NCBI RefSeq assembly: GCF_013761175.1
Contig: NZ_JACDUR010000005.1
Coordinates: 1-64,000 of the forward strand
From: Nonomuraea soli
GTDB lineage: Bacteria; Actinomycetota; Actinomycetes; Streptosporangiales; Streptosporangiaceae
DNA length: 64,000 nucleotides
Direction: 5' to 3'
A model generated the notes under the pieces. That model was not told the DNA's origin and did no database searches. It saw nothing but the letters and a program-made list of their open reading frames with translations. Below, in pieces: positions 49,917 through 58,586 of this stretch (within the stretch, counting starts at the first letter, position 1; the number at the start of each line of letters is the position of its first letter). A program made the translations under genes and the position numbers.

Positions 49917-50423
49917 TCAGGCGGCCGCCTCCAAATATTGTGCCCACTGCGGGTCGCCCAGCAGTTGCGCGCCGATGAGCCGCCAGTGCGCCCCGCGGGG
50001 GACGGCGGGTGCGACCCGCAGGGACCAGCCGAGTTCCTCCAGGAACTTGTCGGCCTTGCGGTGGTTGCAGGTCATGCACGACGCGACGCAGTTCTCCCAC
50101 GTGTGGGGCCCGCCCTTGGAGCGCGGGATCACGTGGTCGATGGTCTCCGCTCGCTGGCCGCAGTAGGCGCAGCGGTAGTCGTCGCGGCGCATGAGCGCGG
50201 CTCTGGTGAGGGGGATCCGCGACCGGTAGGGGATGCGGACGTATCTTCGCAGCCGGATGACCGAGGGAACGTCGAGCGTGCAGGTCGCGGAGCGGAGGAC
50301 CGCTCCTCTTCCGTCGCGGTGCACGACGTCGGCCTTCTCGCGCAGAACCAGAATGACCGCCCGGTGCAGTGACAGGGTGGTCAGTGGCTCGTAGGTGGCG
50401 TTGAGCAGCAGGACTTGGCGCAT
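49917..50423 (-). CDS. HNH endonuclease family protein
   Basis: A 168-residue protein of the actinobacterial RRXRR-less HNH family, starting VLLLNATYEPL. The HNH module is at about 85-125: CAYCG, IDHVIPRSKGG, then N-C and CMTCNHRKAD, giving paired zinc cysteines and the catalytic His in DHV. The cellular role of this widely conserved family is unclear. The Shine-Dalgarno site AGAGGGGTGA and the ATG are both inside a perfect inverted repeat (50421-50443). Confidence 0.88.
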   Translation of the reverse strand: MRQVLLLNATYEPLTTLSLHRAVILVLREKADVVHRDGRGAVLRSATCTLDVPSVIRLRRYVRIPYRSRIPLTRAALMRRDDYRCAYCGQRAETIDHVIPRSKGGPHTWENCVASCMTCNHRKADKFLEELGWSLRVAPAVPRGAHWRLIGAQLLGDPQWAQYLEAAA

Positions 50424-50443
50424 CAGAGGTCACCCCTCTGATG
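50421..50443 (-). promoter_or_regulatory. inverted repeat covering the HNH gene start and ribosome site
   Basis: CATCAGAGG (50421-50429) and CCTCTGATG (50435-50443) form a perfect 9-bp stem with a 5-nt loop. In the mRNA the 5' arm and loop carry the Shine-Dalgarno bases and the 3' arm ends with the AUG start codon. It could hide the start from ribosomes or be an operator. Confidence 0.6.
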
Positions 50444-50739
50444 CCCGCGTATCAGAAACCAGGGGGACATGCCGCGGCATGCCCCGAATTGCGGCCCCTC
50501 CTGGGACCCGGGCGACTCCATCACGTGGACCTCCGCCGGACGGCCCGACGGATGGGTACCACGGCACCGTCCTTCCCCAAGTCTGTCGTTACACGAGGGG
50601 TCCCCGCCACCGTTTATGCCATTGGAGACAGGTGCCCTGGGGTTTTATGCCCTGCCGACCGCACATTTACGCGCGCCCGACCAACGAGGTTCTGATAGCG
50701 TCTTGAGCCCTTTACCGCCACTTTACGGGGGTTACGATC
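50424..50739. other. intergenic region with no gene recognised
   Basis: These 316 bp lie between the divergent HNH and lipoprotein genes. Visible are a 14-bp perfect palindrome CATGCCGCGGCATG (50468-50481) and two copies of TTTATGCC 31 bp apart (50613, 50644). A TAGCGT hexamer (50696-50701) is a possible -10 for the lipoprotein gene. Short open frames here lack start signals and have no family resemblance. I recognise no RNA element. Confidence 0.5.
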
Positions 50740-51600
50740 ATGCGTCATTCTTTGGCGGCCGCCGCGATCAGCCTGGCCGTGCTGACGGGATGCGGGTCGC
50801 AGACGGGCGGAGGGCCGCAGATCAGCGCCACAACGGCACCCACCTCCCAGCCGCCGGTGGCCGCGGCCGAGCTGAAGAGCGCCGCCGAGGTCTCCGGTGT
50901 CATGGCCAGGAAGCTCGAGGAGCTCAAGAGCTTCCGCGCGACCATGAGCGGCACCAACGCGGGCCAGCCCACCAGCGCCTCCATGGCCCTGGAGCTCGTG
51001 AGCCCCGGCACGTTCAACATCGAGACGACCACCGAGGTTCAGCCCGGCAAGAAGATGCGCATCCTGATCCTGCAGGAGGCCATCTACATCGAGACCCCGG
51101 CGGGCGAGCCCGAGCCCGAGCCCGGCAAGCCGTGGGTCAAGCTGCCCGCCGACAATCCGATGAGCAAGCTGTTCTCGCAGATCGGCAAGATGGCCGACCC
51201 GAGCCAGAGCGCCAGGATGGCCGGCGTGGGCGAGCTCACCGCCGCCGCGCCCGACGGCGACGACACGCGCTACACCATCAAGATCGACATGTCGAAGGCC
51301 ATGGCGACGCCCGAGATGGAGAAGATCCTCGAGGAGATGGTCGGCGGCGTCGCGGGCGGTACCTCCGGCGCCGACCCCAAGGCGGCGCTGGAGGCGATGA
51401 AGAAGTCGCTCGCAGGGGTCGTCATGACCTACGACGTGTGGATCGACGGGCAGGGGCTGCCCACCAAGGTCGCCACCAGGATGCCGATGGCCGGAGCGGA
51501 GCAGAACATCGAGATGACCTTCTCCGACTGGGGCAAGGTTCCGCCGATCACGGCGCCCCCGGCGGACAGGATCTCCTCGGTCAATCCGTTCCAGCAGTAG
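50740..51600 (+). CDS. LppX/LprG-like lipoprotein
   Basis: The 286-residue protein has a lipoprotein signal peptide with lipobox VLTGC (C18). Its fold resembles LolA/LppX/LprG carriers: SFRATMSGTN, then ILILQEAIYIETPAG, KPWVKL and a C-terminal VVMTYDVWIDGQGLPTKV. Such proteins carry or sense lipids at the outer face of the membrane. The ATG has ACGGGGG 8 nt upstream. It has no operon partner; the peptidase gene downstream has its own leaderless-type promoter. Confidence 0.87.
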   Translation: MRHSLAAAAISLAVLTGCGSQTGGGPQISATTAPTSQPPVAAAELKSAAEVSGVMARKLEELKSFRATMSGTNAGQPTSASMALELVSPGTFNIETTTEVQPGKKMRILILQEAIYIETPAGEPEPEPGKPWVKLPADNPMSKLFSQIGKMADPSQSARMAGVGELTAAAPDGDDTRYTIKIDMSKAMATPEMEKILEEMVGGVAGGTSGADPKAALEAMKKSLAGVVMTYDVWIDGQGLPTKVATRMPMAGAEQNIEMTFSDWGKVPPITAPPADRISSVNPFQQ

Positions 51601-51628
51601 TGTCGCAACCGGGCAGTAGGGTGCTGGC

Positions 51629-53665
51629 ATGTACCCAACTGCCCGCCGCGACGAGATCGTCGACACCCTGCACGGCACGCCTGTCCCCGACCCCTACCGC
51701 TGGCTCGAAAACCCCGACGACCCCGAGGTCAAAGGGTGGCTGATGGCGCAGGAGGCGCTCTACCGGCAGGAGTTGGGTCCGCAGCGCTTCAAGGAGCGCA
51801 TCGCGGAGTTGCTGAAGTCGGGTTCCGTGGGCGTGCCGGCTTGGCGGGGAGAGCGTCACTTCTTCTCCCGGCGCACTCCTGAGCAGGAGCACGCGGTCTA
51901 CTACGCCGTGGAGGCCGACGGCACGGAGCGGGCGCTCATCGACCCGATGGCGCTCGACTCCTCCGGGCTGACCACGCTCGACGCGGTGCAGCCCGACAAG
52001 GAGGGGCGCCTGCTGGCCTACCAGATCTCGGTGGGCGGCAACGAGGAGTCGGTGCTCTACGTCATCGACGTCGCCACCGGCGCCCAGGTCGAGGGCCCGA
52101 TCGATCGCTGCCGCTACTCCCCGGTGGCGTGGCTGCCGGGCGGCGAGGCGTTCTACTACGTGCGCCGCCTGCCCGCGACCGAGGTGCCCGAGGGCGAGTC
52201 GCAGTTCCACCGTCGTGTCTACCTCCACCGGGTGGGCACCTCGACGGAGGACGACGTCATGATCTTCGGCGAGGGCCTGAAGATGACGAACTACTACGGT
52301 GTCTCGGTCTCCATGGACGGCCGCTGGCTGCTCGTCCAGGCCCACGAGGGCACCGCCCCGCGCAACGACGTGTGGGTGGCCGACCTGACGGCCTCGCCGA
52401 TCGACCGCCCCGAGCTCGTGGTGGTGCAGGAGGGCGTCGACGCCCAGACCGGGCTGCACTTCGGCCGCGACGGCAGGCTCTACGTCTACACCGATCGCGA
52501 CGCGCCGCGCGGGCGGGTCTGCGTCGCCGATCCGGCCTCCCCGACCGAGTGGACCGATCTCATCGCCGAGGACTCCGAGGCGGTGCTGACCGACTTCGCG
52601 ATCATGGACGACCTCGACCGGCCGGTCATGCTGGTCGGCTGGACCCGTCACGCCCTGTCCGAGATCTCCGTGCACGACCTGGCGACCGGCGAGCGCCTCG
52701 GCGAGGTGCCGACCCCCGGCCTCGGCACGATCGGCGGCATCTCCGAGCGCCCCGAGGGCGGCCACGAGGCGTGGTTCGGCTACACCGACAACACCACCCC
52801 GCCCACCATCCAGCGCTACGACGCCCGCACCGGCGAGACGAGCCTCTGGGCCGCCTCCCCCGGAGCGGTCGAGGTGCCCGAGGTCCGCACCGAGCAGGTG
52901 GCCTACCGCTCGAAGGACGGCACCGAGGTGCGCATGCTGGTGATCTCCCCGGTCGACGGCGAGGGACCGCGCCCGACGATCCTCGACGGCTACGGCGGCT
53001 TCGGCATCTCCATGACGCCCGGCTACTCCGCCACCATCCTGACCTGGGTCGAGGCCGGCGGCGTCTACGTCATCTCCCAGCTGCGCGGCGGCGGCGAGGA
53101 GGGCGAGGAGTGGCACCGCGCGGGCATGCTCGGCAACAAGCAGAACGTCTTCGACGACTTCCACGCCGCCGCCGAGCACCTGATCGCCACCGGCGTCACC
53201 ACCCGCGACCAGCTCGCCATCAACGGCGGCTCCAACGGCGGCCTGCTCGTCGGCGCCGCCCTCACCCAGCGTCCCGACCTGTACAAGGCGGTGGCCTGCT
53301 CGGCGCCGCTGCTCGACATGGTGCGCTACGAGCTGTTCGGCCTGGGCGCCACGTGGAACGTGGAGTACGGCTCGGCGGAGGACCCCGAGGGATTCGGGTG
53401 GCTGCACGCCTACTCGCCCTACCACCACGTGCGCGAGGGCGTGGCGTACCCCGCGGTGCTCTTCACGGTCTTCCAGTCCGACACCCGGGTGCACCCGCTG
53501 CACGCGTGGAAGATGTGCGCGGCGCTGCAGCACGCCACCTCGGGCCAGGGTCCGATCCTGCTGCGCAGCGAGACCGAGGTGGGTCACGGCGCCCGCTCGG
53601 TCAGCCGTACGGTTGACCTGTCCGCCGACCGGCTCACCTTCCTCGCCCGGCACACGGGCCTGTGA
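51629..53665 (+). CDS. Prolyl oligopeptidase family serine peptidase (S9A)
   Basis: A 678-residue cytoplasmic peptidase with an N-terminal beta-propeller (about 70-400) and a C-terminal alpha/beta hydrolase domain. The triad is S535 (GGSNGG), D618 (SDTRVHP) and H653 (VGHGA). TAGGGT (51617-51622) six nt before the ATG marks a leaderless start. Its stop overlaps the GTG start of the Nudix gene (GTGA), so it heads a three-gene operon with the Nudix hydrolase and AraC regulator. Confidence 0.94.
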   Translation: MYPTARRDEIVDTLHGTPVPDPYRWLENPDDPEVKGWLMAQEALYRQELGPQRFKERIAELLKSGSVGVPAWRGERHFFSRRTPEQEHAVYYAVEADGTERALIDPMALDSSGLTTLDAVQPDKEGRLLAYQISVGGNEESVLYVIDVATGAQVEGPIDRCRYSPVAWLPGGEAFYYVRRLPATEVPEGESQFHRRVYLHRVGTSTEDDVMIFGEGLKMTNYYGVSVSMDGRWLLVQAHEGTAPRNDVWVADLTASPIDRPELVVVQEGVDAQTGLHFGRDGRLYVYTDRDAPRGRVCVADPASPTEWTDLIAEDSEAVLTDFAIMDDLDRPVMLVGWTRHALSEISVHDLATGERLGEVPTPGLGTIGGISERPEGGHEAWFGYTDNTTPPTIQRYDARTGETSLWAASPGAVEVPEVRTEQVAYRSKDGTEVRMLVISPVDGEGPRPTILDGYGGFGISMTPGYSATILTWVEAGGVYVISQLRGGGEEGEEWHRAGMLGNKQNVFDDFHAAAEHLIATGVTTRDQLAINGGSNGGLLVGAALTQRPDLYKAVACSAPLLDMVRYELFGLGATWNVEYGSAEDPEGFGWLHAYSPYHHVREGVAYPAVLFTVFQSDTRVHPLHAWKMCAALQHATSGQGPILLRSETEVGHGARSVSRTVDLSADRLTFLARHTGL

Positions 53666-54135
53666 CCGGGCGCAAGCGCAGGATGGCGGCCTACGCCGTC
53701 GTCCTGCGCGGGCAGGAGATCCTGCTGACCCGTTACGTCGGCATCGACGAGAAGCACTGGACCATGCCCGGCGGCGGGGTGGAGTTCGGCGAGCATCCGC
53801 ACGACACCGTGGTGCGCGAGCTCGCCGAGGAGACCGGCTACCGGATCGAGGTCGACGGCCTCCTGGGCGTCGACTCGATCGAGTGGGAGATGCCCAGCGG
53901 CGCCGGCAGGCTCCACAGCCTGCGCCTCTACTACGCCGCCCACATCGTGGGCGGCGAGTTGCGCAACGAGGTGGGCGGCAGCAGCGACCTGGCCGCCTGG
54001 TTCCCGCTCGACCAGATCACCGGCCTCGACCGGTCGTCGTCGGTGGAGAGCGCCCTGCGTTTCCACGCCGAGCGGCCCCCGACCGGGCAGCTGGCTTTCG
54101 ACAGGCCGCAGGAAAGAGTCATCCTGGGAACATGA
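53662..54135 (+). CDS. Nudix hydrolase
   Basis: The 157-residue protein has a complete Nudix box (38-60: G38, E44, R52-E53, E56-E57, G59), so it should hydrolyse a nucleoside diphosphate linked to another group. The substrate is unknown. It starts with GTG overlapping the peptidase stop and ends overlapping the araC start (ATGA), so all three genes are translationally coupled. Confidence 0.92.
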   Translation: MTGRKRRMAAYAVVLRGQEILLTRYVGIDEKHWTMPGGGVEFGEHPHDTVVRELAEETGYRIEVDGLLGVDSIEWEMPSGAGRLHSLRLYYAAHIVGGELRNEVGGSSDLAAWFPLDQITGLDRSSSVESALRFHAERPPTGQLAFDRPQERVILGT

Positions 54136-54917
54136 GCGAGTTGCGTATGGTCGCACGCACGCCGGGTCCGGCGCTGCGGCCGTACGTGACGGACCTGGTG
54201 GCCTATCGCGAGGAGTATCCGGAGCCTCGGGCGCGCACCGAATACCCCTTCCCGGGGGCGGTGCTGATCATCGGGCTGGCGGCGCCCATGCACGTCGGCG
54301 GCGTGCCGTACACCTCGTTCACCGGCGGGCTGAGCGACCGCGCGTCCGGCACGCTGGTCAGCGGCGCGGCCGAGGGCGTGGAGGCGCGGCTCAGCCCGCT
54401 GGGCGCGCGCCGGCTGTTCGGGGTGCCGATGGGCGAGCTGACCAACGTGATCCTTCCCGCCGAGGACCTGCTCGGGCCCTGGTTCCGTACGGCTGCCGCC
54501 AGGCTGGCCGAGACCGGCTCGTGGGAGCGGCGGCTGGAGCTGGCCGAGCGTATGCTCACCGCGCACATCCACGAGCGGCCGGAGCTGGGGCCGCAGGTTC
54601 CGTGGGCGTGGGCGCAGTTGCTCGGGTCGGCGGGCGGGGTCTCCATCGCCTCGCTCGCCGAGTCGCTGGGCTGGAGCCACCGGCATCTGGTGGCGCGTTT
54701 CCACGACGAGGTCGGGCTGACGCCGAAGACCGCGGCCCGGATGATCAGGTTCAGCAGGGCGATGCGGCTGCTGCGTGCCGGGCTGCCGCCGGCGCTGGTG
54801 GCGGCCGAGGCGGGCTTCTACGACCAGGCGCACCTCAACCGCGACTTCCGCGCGTTCGCCGGGGCGCCGCCCGGAGTTGTCGCGGCGGGCTTCACCGCGG
54901 TGCCTCAGCCGGTCTGA
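54132..54917 (+). CDS. AraC-family transcriptional regulator
   Basis: The 261-residue protein has an N-terminal sensor region of the DUF6597/AraC type and a C-terminal AraC double helix-turn-helix (about 160-250): GGVSIASLAESLGWSHRHL and AAEAGFYDQAHLNRDFRAF. The ATG overlaps the Nudix stop. It may regulate its own operon. Its 3' end overlaps the convergent membrane protein gene by 26 bp. Confidence 0.92.
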   Translation: MSELRMVARTPGPALRPYVTDLVAYREEYPEPRARTEYPFPGAVLIIGLAAPMHVGGVPYTSFTGGLSDRASGTLVSGAAEGVEARLSPLGARRLFGVPMGELTNVILPAEDLLGPWFRTAAARLAETGSWERRLELAERMLTAHIHERPELGPQVPWAWAQLLGSAGGVSIASLAESLGWSHRHLVARFHDEVGLTPKTAARMIRFSRAMRLLRAGLPPALVAAEAGFYDQAHLNRDFRAFAGAPPGVVAAGFTAVPQPV

Positions 54918-55959
54918 CGGCACGGGGGCTCCAGGCGAAGGCGAAGGTCGTCTCCGGCGGGATCAGCCCGTGGAGCCGGATCTCGTTGCTGTACAGCCCG
55001 ATGGTCGAGCGCGAGGTGGGCCCGAAGACCGGCACCAGGGTGTAGTCGTCGAAGTTGAGCATGCGGAAGGTGAGGTCGGTGGTGCGCGCCGAGGCGTGCC
55101 ACACGTAGGCGTCGTGGGTTTCGGCCAGCTGCCGGTGGGTGTAGACGATCCTGGCCTTCTCCTGCGGGTGCAGTTGCAGCGAGCAGTAGAGGTCGAAGCG
55201 CATCGAGACCTTGCCGTGCAGGCTCTCCGAGAGCACGACGTTGCGGATCTCCGGGTTGATGTGCTCGCGTTCGTGCCCGGGCACCTCCACCTGCAGCGTC
55301 GGCGTGATCATCTCCTCGATCCAGCGCATCTGCTGCTGGAAGGTCAGCTGCCCGGCCCGGTAGCGGCGGGTCAGCTCGGTGTCGTGCGGCACCAGCGCGA
55401 AGAAGGAGTGGATGATGCCGCTGCCGTTGATGGGCAGCGGTTTGCGGCTCAGATTGGGCGCCGTCGAATAGCTGATGCGGGATTCGAGGGGAAGCACGGA
55501 GGCGGCGAGCGGGAAGTCCTGTTCGAACGGCTCGCTCAGCACATCGCGGCACGGGGTGAGCTCCACCGAGTAATCGCTTCGCGCCGGAGCGCTCAACATG
55601 GTGGTCAGCCATTCGACGGCGCCGTCGACTCCGGGGTCGTGCTTGAAACGCGCGGTGGCCACCAGGCGCATCTGCTCGGTGAGCGCGTCGGGGCTCATCT
55701 TGCGCAGGTAGTCGGGGCTGGAGGTGAGCGAGGTGACGACTTCCTCCCTGGCCCAGCGCTTGAGGTTGATGGTTTCCAGGATGAGCGCTATCGCACCGGC
55801 CTGGAATAACGTCTCGCCGAGCATCTCCAGATTGGCGGCCAGTTTGTTCGGGGTGTCACCGATCGCATACAGGAAAACAATGTCTCCCACGAGCACCAGA
55901 AGAATGCAGAGGGAGACGACGTAGTTGCGCACGATCCCGCGATACAGGCCCTCTGCCAC
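54892..55959 (-). CDS. Hypothetical two-TM membrane protein
   Basis: I do not recognise this 355-residue protein. It has two hydrophobic helices near the N-terminus (about 12-35 and 45-65) and a soluble C-terminal region of about 290 residues with strand-rich segments (SMRFDLYCSLQLHPQEKARIVYTHRQ, TTDLTFRMLNFDDYTLVPVF). The GTG start at 55959 has GGGGG upstream. The codon pattern and full-length frame support a real gene. It is convergent with araC and divergent from the lysA-like gene. Confidence 0.72.
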   Translation of the reverse strand: MAEGLYRGIVRNYVVSLCILLVLVGDIVFLYAIGDTPNKLAANLEMLGETLFQAGAIALILETINLKRWAREEVVTSLTSSPDYLRKMSPDALTEQMRLVATARFKHDPGVDGAVEWLTTMLSAPARSDYSVELTPCRDVLSEPFEQDFPLAASVLPLESRISYSTAPNLSRKPLPINGSGIIHSFFALVPHDTELTRRYRAGQLTFQQQMRWIEEMITPTLQVEVPGHEREHINPEIRNVVLSESLHGKVSMRFDLYCSLQLHPQEKARIVYTHRQLAETHDAYVWHASARTTDLTFRMLNFDDYTLVPVFGPTSRSTIGLYSNEIRLHGLIPPETTFAFAWSPRAVRPAEAPR

Positions 55960-56149
55960 ACGAACCCCCTGCGCCCCGGCGAATGCTGAGCATCGCTAAA
56001 TTGTCCTTCCACGATATCTAAAACGAGCGGGCGGGCGCGCGGCCAATTTCGGCCTTTCCCATCGCCTAGAGTTGGACGTGGGACTGCGTTCGGCAGCACT
56101 AAATGACAATATTGGCGATTTTGTGTCGTCCGAAAATAGGGAGGCTGCG

Positions 56150-57403
56150 GTGCGACCTTTCACCTACGAGCAGGGCCGGCTCTGCGTGGACAAGGTGCCG
56201 GTCGACGATGTGGTGGGCGGCGTGGGCACCCCGGCCTACGTCTACTCCCTCGACGCCATGGCGGCCGCCTATCGCACCCTCCAGGAAGCCTTCGCCGAGT
56301 TCTCGCCGGAGATCTTCTACTCGGTCAAGGCCAATTCCAACCTTGCGGTCCTGCGCCGTCTGCGGTCGCTGGGGGCCGGATTCGACGTGGTCAGCGGCGG
56401 CGAGCTGACGAGGGTGCTGGCCGCCGGGGGTGACCCCGCGCGCATCAGCTTCGCCGGAGTGGCCAAGACCGCCGAGGAGCTGGAGCTCTCGGTCAAGCAT
56501 GACGTCATCGTGCACGTGGAGTCGGCCGACGAGGTGCCGCGCCTTCAGGAGGCGGCGGCCGCCCAGGGCGCGCGGGTACGGTTCGGCATCCGCATCAATC
56601 CGGGCGTCAAGGTCGACACCCTGGTGCACATGCAGACCGGCAGCGACCGCGCCAAGTTCGGCGTCGTGCCTCAGGTCGCCAGGGCCATCGTCGACCGGGT
56701 CGCCGCCGGCGAGTTCCCCGACCTGCGCCTGGCGGGCGTGCACATGCACGTCGGCTCGATGATCCCCAACCCCGGCGACATGGTCAGGGCCGCCGAGACC
56801 CTGGTCGAGGTGCTCTCGTACGGCCAGGGCCGGGGCCTGACCGGCATGCGGCGCCTCGACCTGGGCGGCGGCTTCCCCATCTCCTACGGCCCGATGGACG
56901 AGGCCCCCGACGTGCCCGTCCCCGCCGACTTCGCCGCCGCCCTCGCGCCCCTGCTCCGCTCGGCCGACGCCGACCTGGTGCTGGAGCCCGGCCGTTTCGT
57001 CGCCGGCGCGGCCGGGGCGCTGATCACGCGGGTCATGCTCAACAAGGACCCGGCCGGGCGCCGCATGGTGGTCGTCGACACCGGCATGCACCATTTCGTA
57101 CGGCCGGCGTTGTACCAGGCCGGCCACCAGATCGTCCCGGTCGTCCAGGCCCCCGGCGCCGGGCCCACCGAGGTGGTCGGGCCGATCTGCGAGTCGACCG
57201 ACCGGCTCGCCCCCGCGGCCGAGCTCCCGCTGCTGCGGCCCGGCGACCTGCTGGCGGTGCTCGACACCGGGGCCTACGGGATGGTCATGGCCTCCAACTA
57301 CAACAACCAGCCCCGTCCGCCGGAGATCGTGGTGGAGGGCGGGCGGGCCCGCGTGGCCCGCCGCAGGGAGACCTGGCAGGACCAGCTGGTCTTCGAGGAG
57401 TGA
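56150..57403 (+). CDS. lysA: Diaminopimelate decarboxylase-like fold-type III PLP enzyme
   Basis: The 417-residue protein has the PLP lysine K60 (YSVKANSN), the glycine-rich GGGFP loop, EPGRF and the C347-E348 pair (GPICESTD) of the LysA/ornithine decarboxylase family. Decarboxylation of meso-diaminopimelate to lysine is the likeliest activity. However, the C-terminal sequence MHHFVRPALYQ and the lack of other lysine or thrA/hom genes leave room for a specialised paralogue. The GTG at 56150 follows AGGGAGG; the longer frame to 56072 is rejected. The gene sits behind an unusually A/T-rich 190-bp promoter region. Confidence 0.82.
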   Translation: MRPFTYEQGRLCVDKVPVDDVVGGVGTPAYVYSLDAMAAAYRTLQEAFAEFSPEIFYSVKANSNLAVLRRLRSLGAGFDVVSGGELTRVLAAGGDPARISFAGVAKTAEELELSVKHDVIVHVESADEVPRLQEAAAAQGARVRFGIRINPGVKVDTLVHMQTGSDRAKFGVVPQVARAIVDRVAAGEFPDLRLAGVHMHVGSMIPNPGDMVRAAETLVEVLSYGQGRGLTGMRRLDLGGGFPISYGPMDEAPDVPVPADFAAALAPLLRSADADLVLEPGRFVAGAAGALITRVMLNKDPAGRRMVVVDTGMHHFVRPALYQAGHQIVPVVQAPGAGPTEVVGPICESTDRLAPAAELPLLRPGDLLAVLDTGAYGMVMASNYNNQPRPPEIVVEGGRARVARRRETWQDQLVFEE

Positions 57404-57508
57404 GGGCCGGGCTGAGCCGCTCGATGAGGCCTACCGTGTCCCCGTCTGGCGAGGGATTCGGCGCTGATCAAGCTCATATGTTGTCGTCCCAATGGCTAAT
57501 GTCCTGCT

Positions 57509-58108
57509 ATGACCGACATCGTGGCGTTCAATCGCCGCTCCGTTCAGGCCACCGTGGCCGTCGTCGAGCAGATCACCACGGCCGACCTGGACCTGCCCAC
57601 CCCCTGCTCCGAGTGGACCGTTCGCGACCTGCTCGAACACCACATCGTCCAGAACCACGGCTTCGCCTTCGCCGCCACGGGTGAGCGGTCGGAGCTCTCA
57701 CTGTGGCAGCCGAAACCCCTCGGCGGCGACCACGTCGCCGAGTACGCCGCCTCCGCCGAGGCGGTGAACCAGGCGTTCGCCGTCCCAGGCGTCACCGAGG
57801 TCGGGTTCTGGCTGCCCGAATTCAGCTCGCGGGTGAGCTTCAAGGGGCAGCAGGCGATCGGCTTCCACTTCATCGACTGCGTCGTGCACGCATGGGACCT
57901 GGCCAGGGCGGTGGGCGCCGATCCCCGCATCGACGAGGACCTGGCCGAGGCCTGCCTGCCGATCGCGCGAGCCGTACCCGACGCTCCCGAGACCCGGGGG
58001 CCCGGCAAGGCCTTCCACGCGGGCCTCGCGGCCGACGACGACGCCCCCGCGCTCGACCGGGTGCTGGCCATGCTCGGCCGCTCGCCCTCGTGGAGCCCCG
58101 CCCGATAG
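57509..58108 (+). CDS. TIGR03086-type (mycothiol-dependent maleylpyruvate isomerase-like) protein
   Basis: The 199-residue DinB-fold protein has the start VAFNRRSVQATVAVVEQI, TPCSEWTVRDLLEHH with a first metal-ligand His at about 47, and FIDCVVHAWDLARAVG. These match the actinobacterial TIGR03086 group, many members of which are thiol-dependent. TAATGT (57497-57502), six nt before the ATG, suggests a leaderless mRNA. Confidence 0.87.
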   Translation: MTDIVAFNRRSVQATVAVVEQITTADLDLPTPCSEWTVRDLLEHHIVQNHGFAFAATGERSELSLWQPKPLGGDHVAEYAASAEAVNQAFAVPGVTEVGFWLPEFSSRVSFKGQQAIGFHFIDCVVHAWDLARAVGADPRIDEDLAEACLPIARAVPDAPETRGPGKAFHAGLAADDDAPALDRVLAMLGRSPSWSPAR

Positions 58109-58156
58109 AGGGAGCCCCGGCCGTTAGAGGGAGCCCCGCCCGGTAGCGGGTGCGTG

Positions 58157-58507
58157 TCAGGGCCGGTAGGTGCCGAACCACCACTGGTTGCCCTCGGGAT
58201 CGGTGCAGCCGTAGTCACGGGAGCCGTACGGCTGGTCCACCGGTTCCATCGTGATGTGCGCGCCGGCGGCCCTGGCATGGTCGTGGTGGGCGTCGACGTC
58301 CTCGACCGCGACGTAGACGCCGGGGCCGCCCGGCTTGCCGATGCCGAGCATGAACTTGTCGTCGCCCGCGACGAGCTCGACGTGGTTGACCACGCCCTCG
58401 TCGTTCTTGGACACCTCGTGCACCGCGAACCCGAAGGCCGAGGTCAGGAAGTCGACGGCGGCTGCGCAGTCCTGGTAGCGGACCAGCGCGTATACGGTCT
58501 GTTTCAT
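58157..58507 (-). CDS. VOC-superfamily (glyoxalase/bleomycin-resistance-like) protein
   Basis: The 116-residue protein has the paired beta-alpha-beta-beta-beta modules of the VOC fold: YALVRYQDCAAAVDFLTSAFGF and GSRDYGCTDPEGNQWWFGTY. The ATG at 58507 has GGAGGATCAC upstream. It resembles PhnB-like and short glyoxalase proteins. The substrate is unknown. It is convergent with the TIGR03086 gene. Confidence 0.88.
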   Translation of the reverse strand: MKQTVYALVRYQDCAAAVDFLTSAFGFAVHEVSKNDEGVVNHVELVAGDDKFMLGIGKPGGPGVYVAVEDVDAHHDHARAAGAHITMEPVDQPYGSRDYGCTDPEGNQWWFGTYRP

Positions 58508-58586
58508 ACCGTGATCCTCCCCCGGTCCGCCCCGGGCCGTCTTGGAAGAATCTGACGTGTCGGTGGCGCATGACATCGTCGGAGTC

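Noticed and set aside
50441..50695. 84-codon plus-strand frame upstream of the LppX-like gene
   Set aside because: It starts inside the HNH hairpin, has no ribosome site and has no recognisable sequence features; the third-position bias is weaker than in real neighbours.
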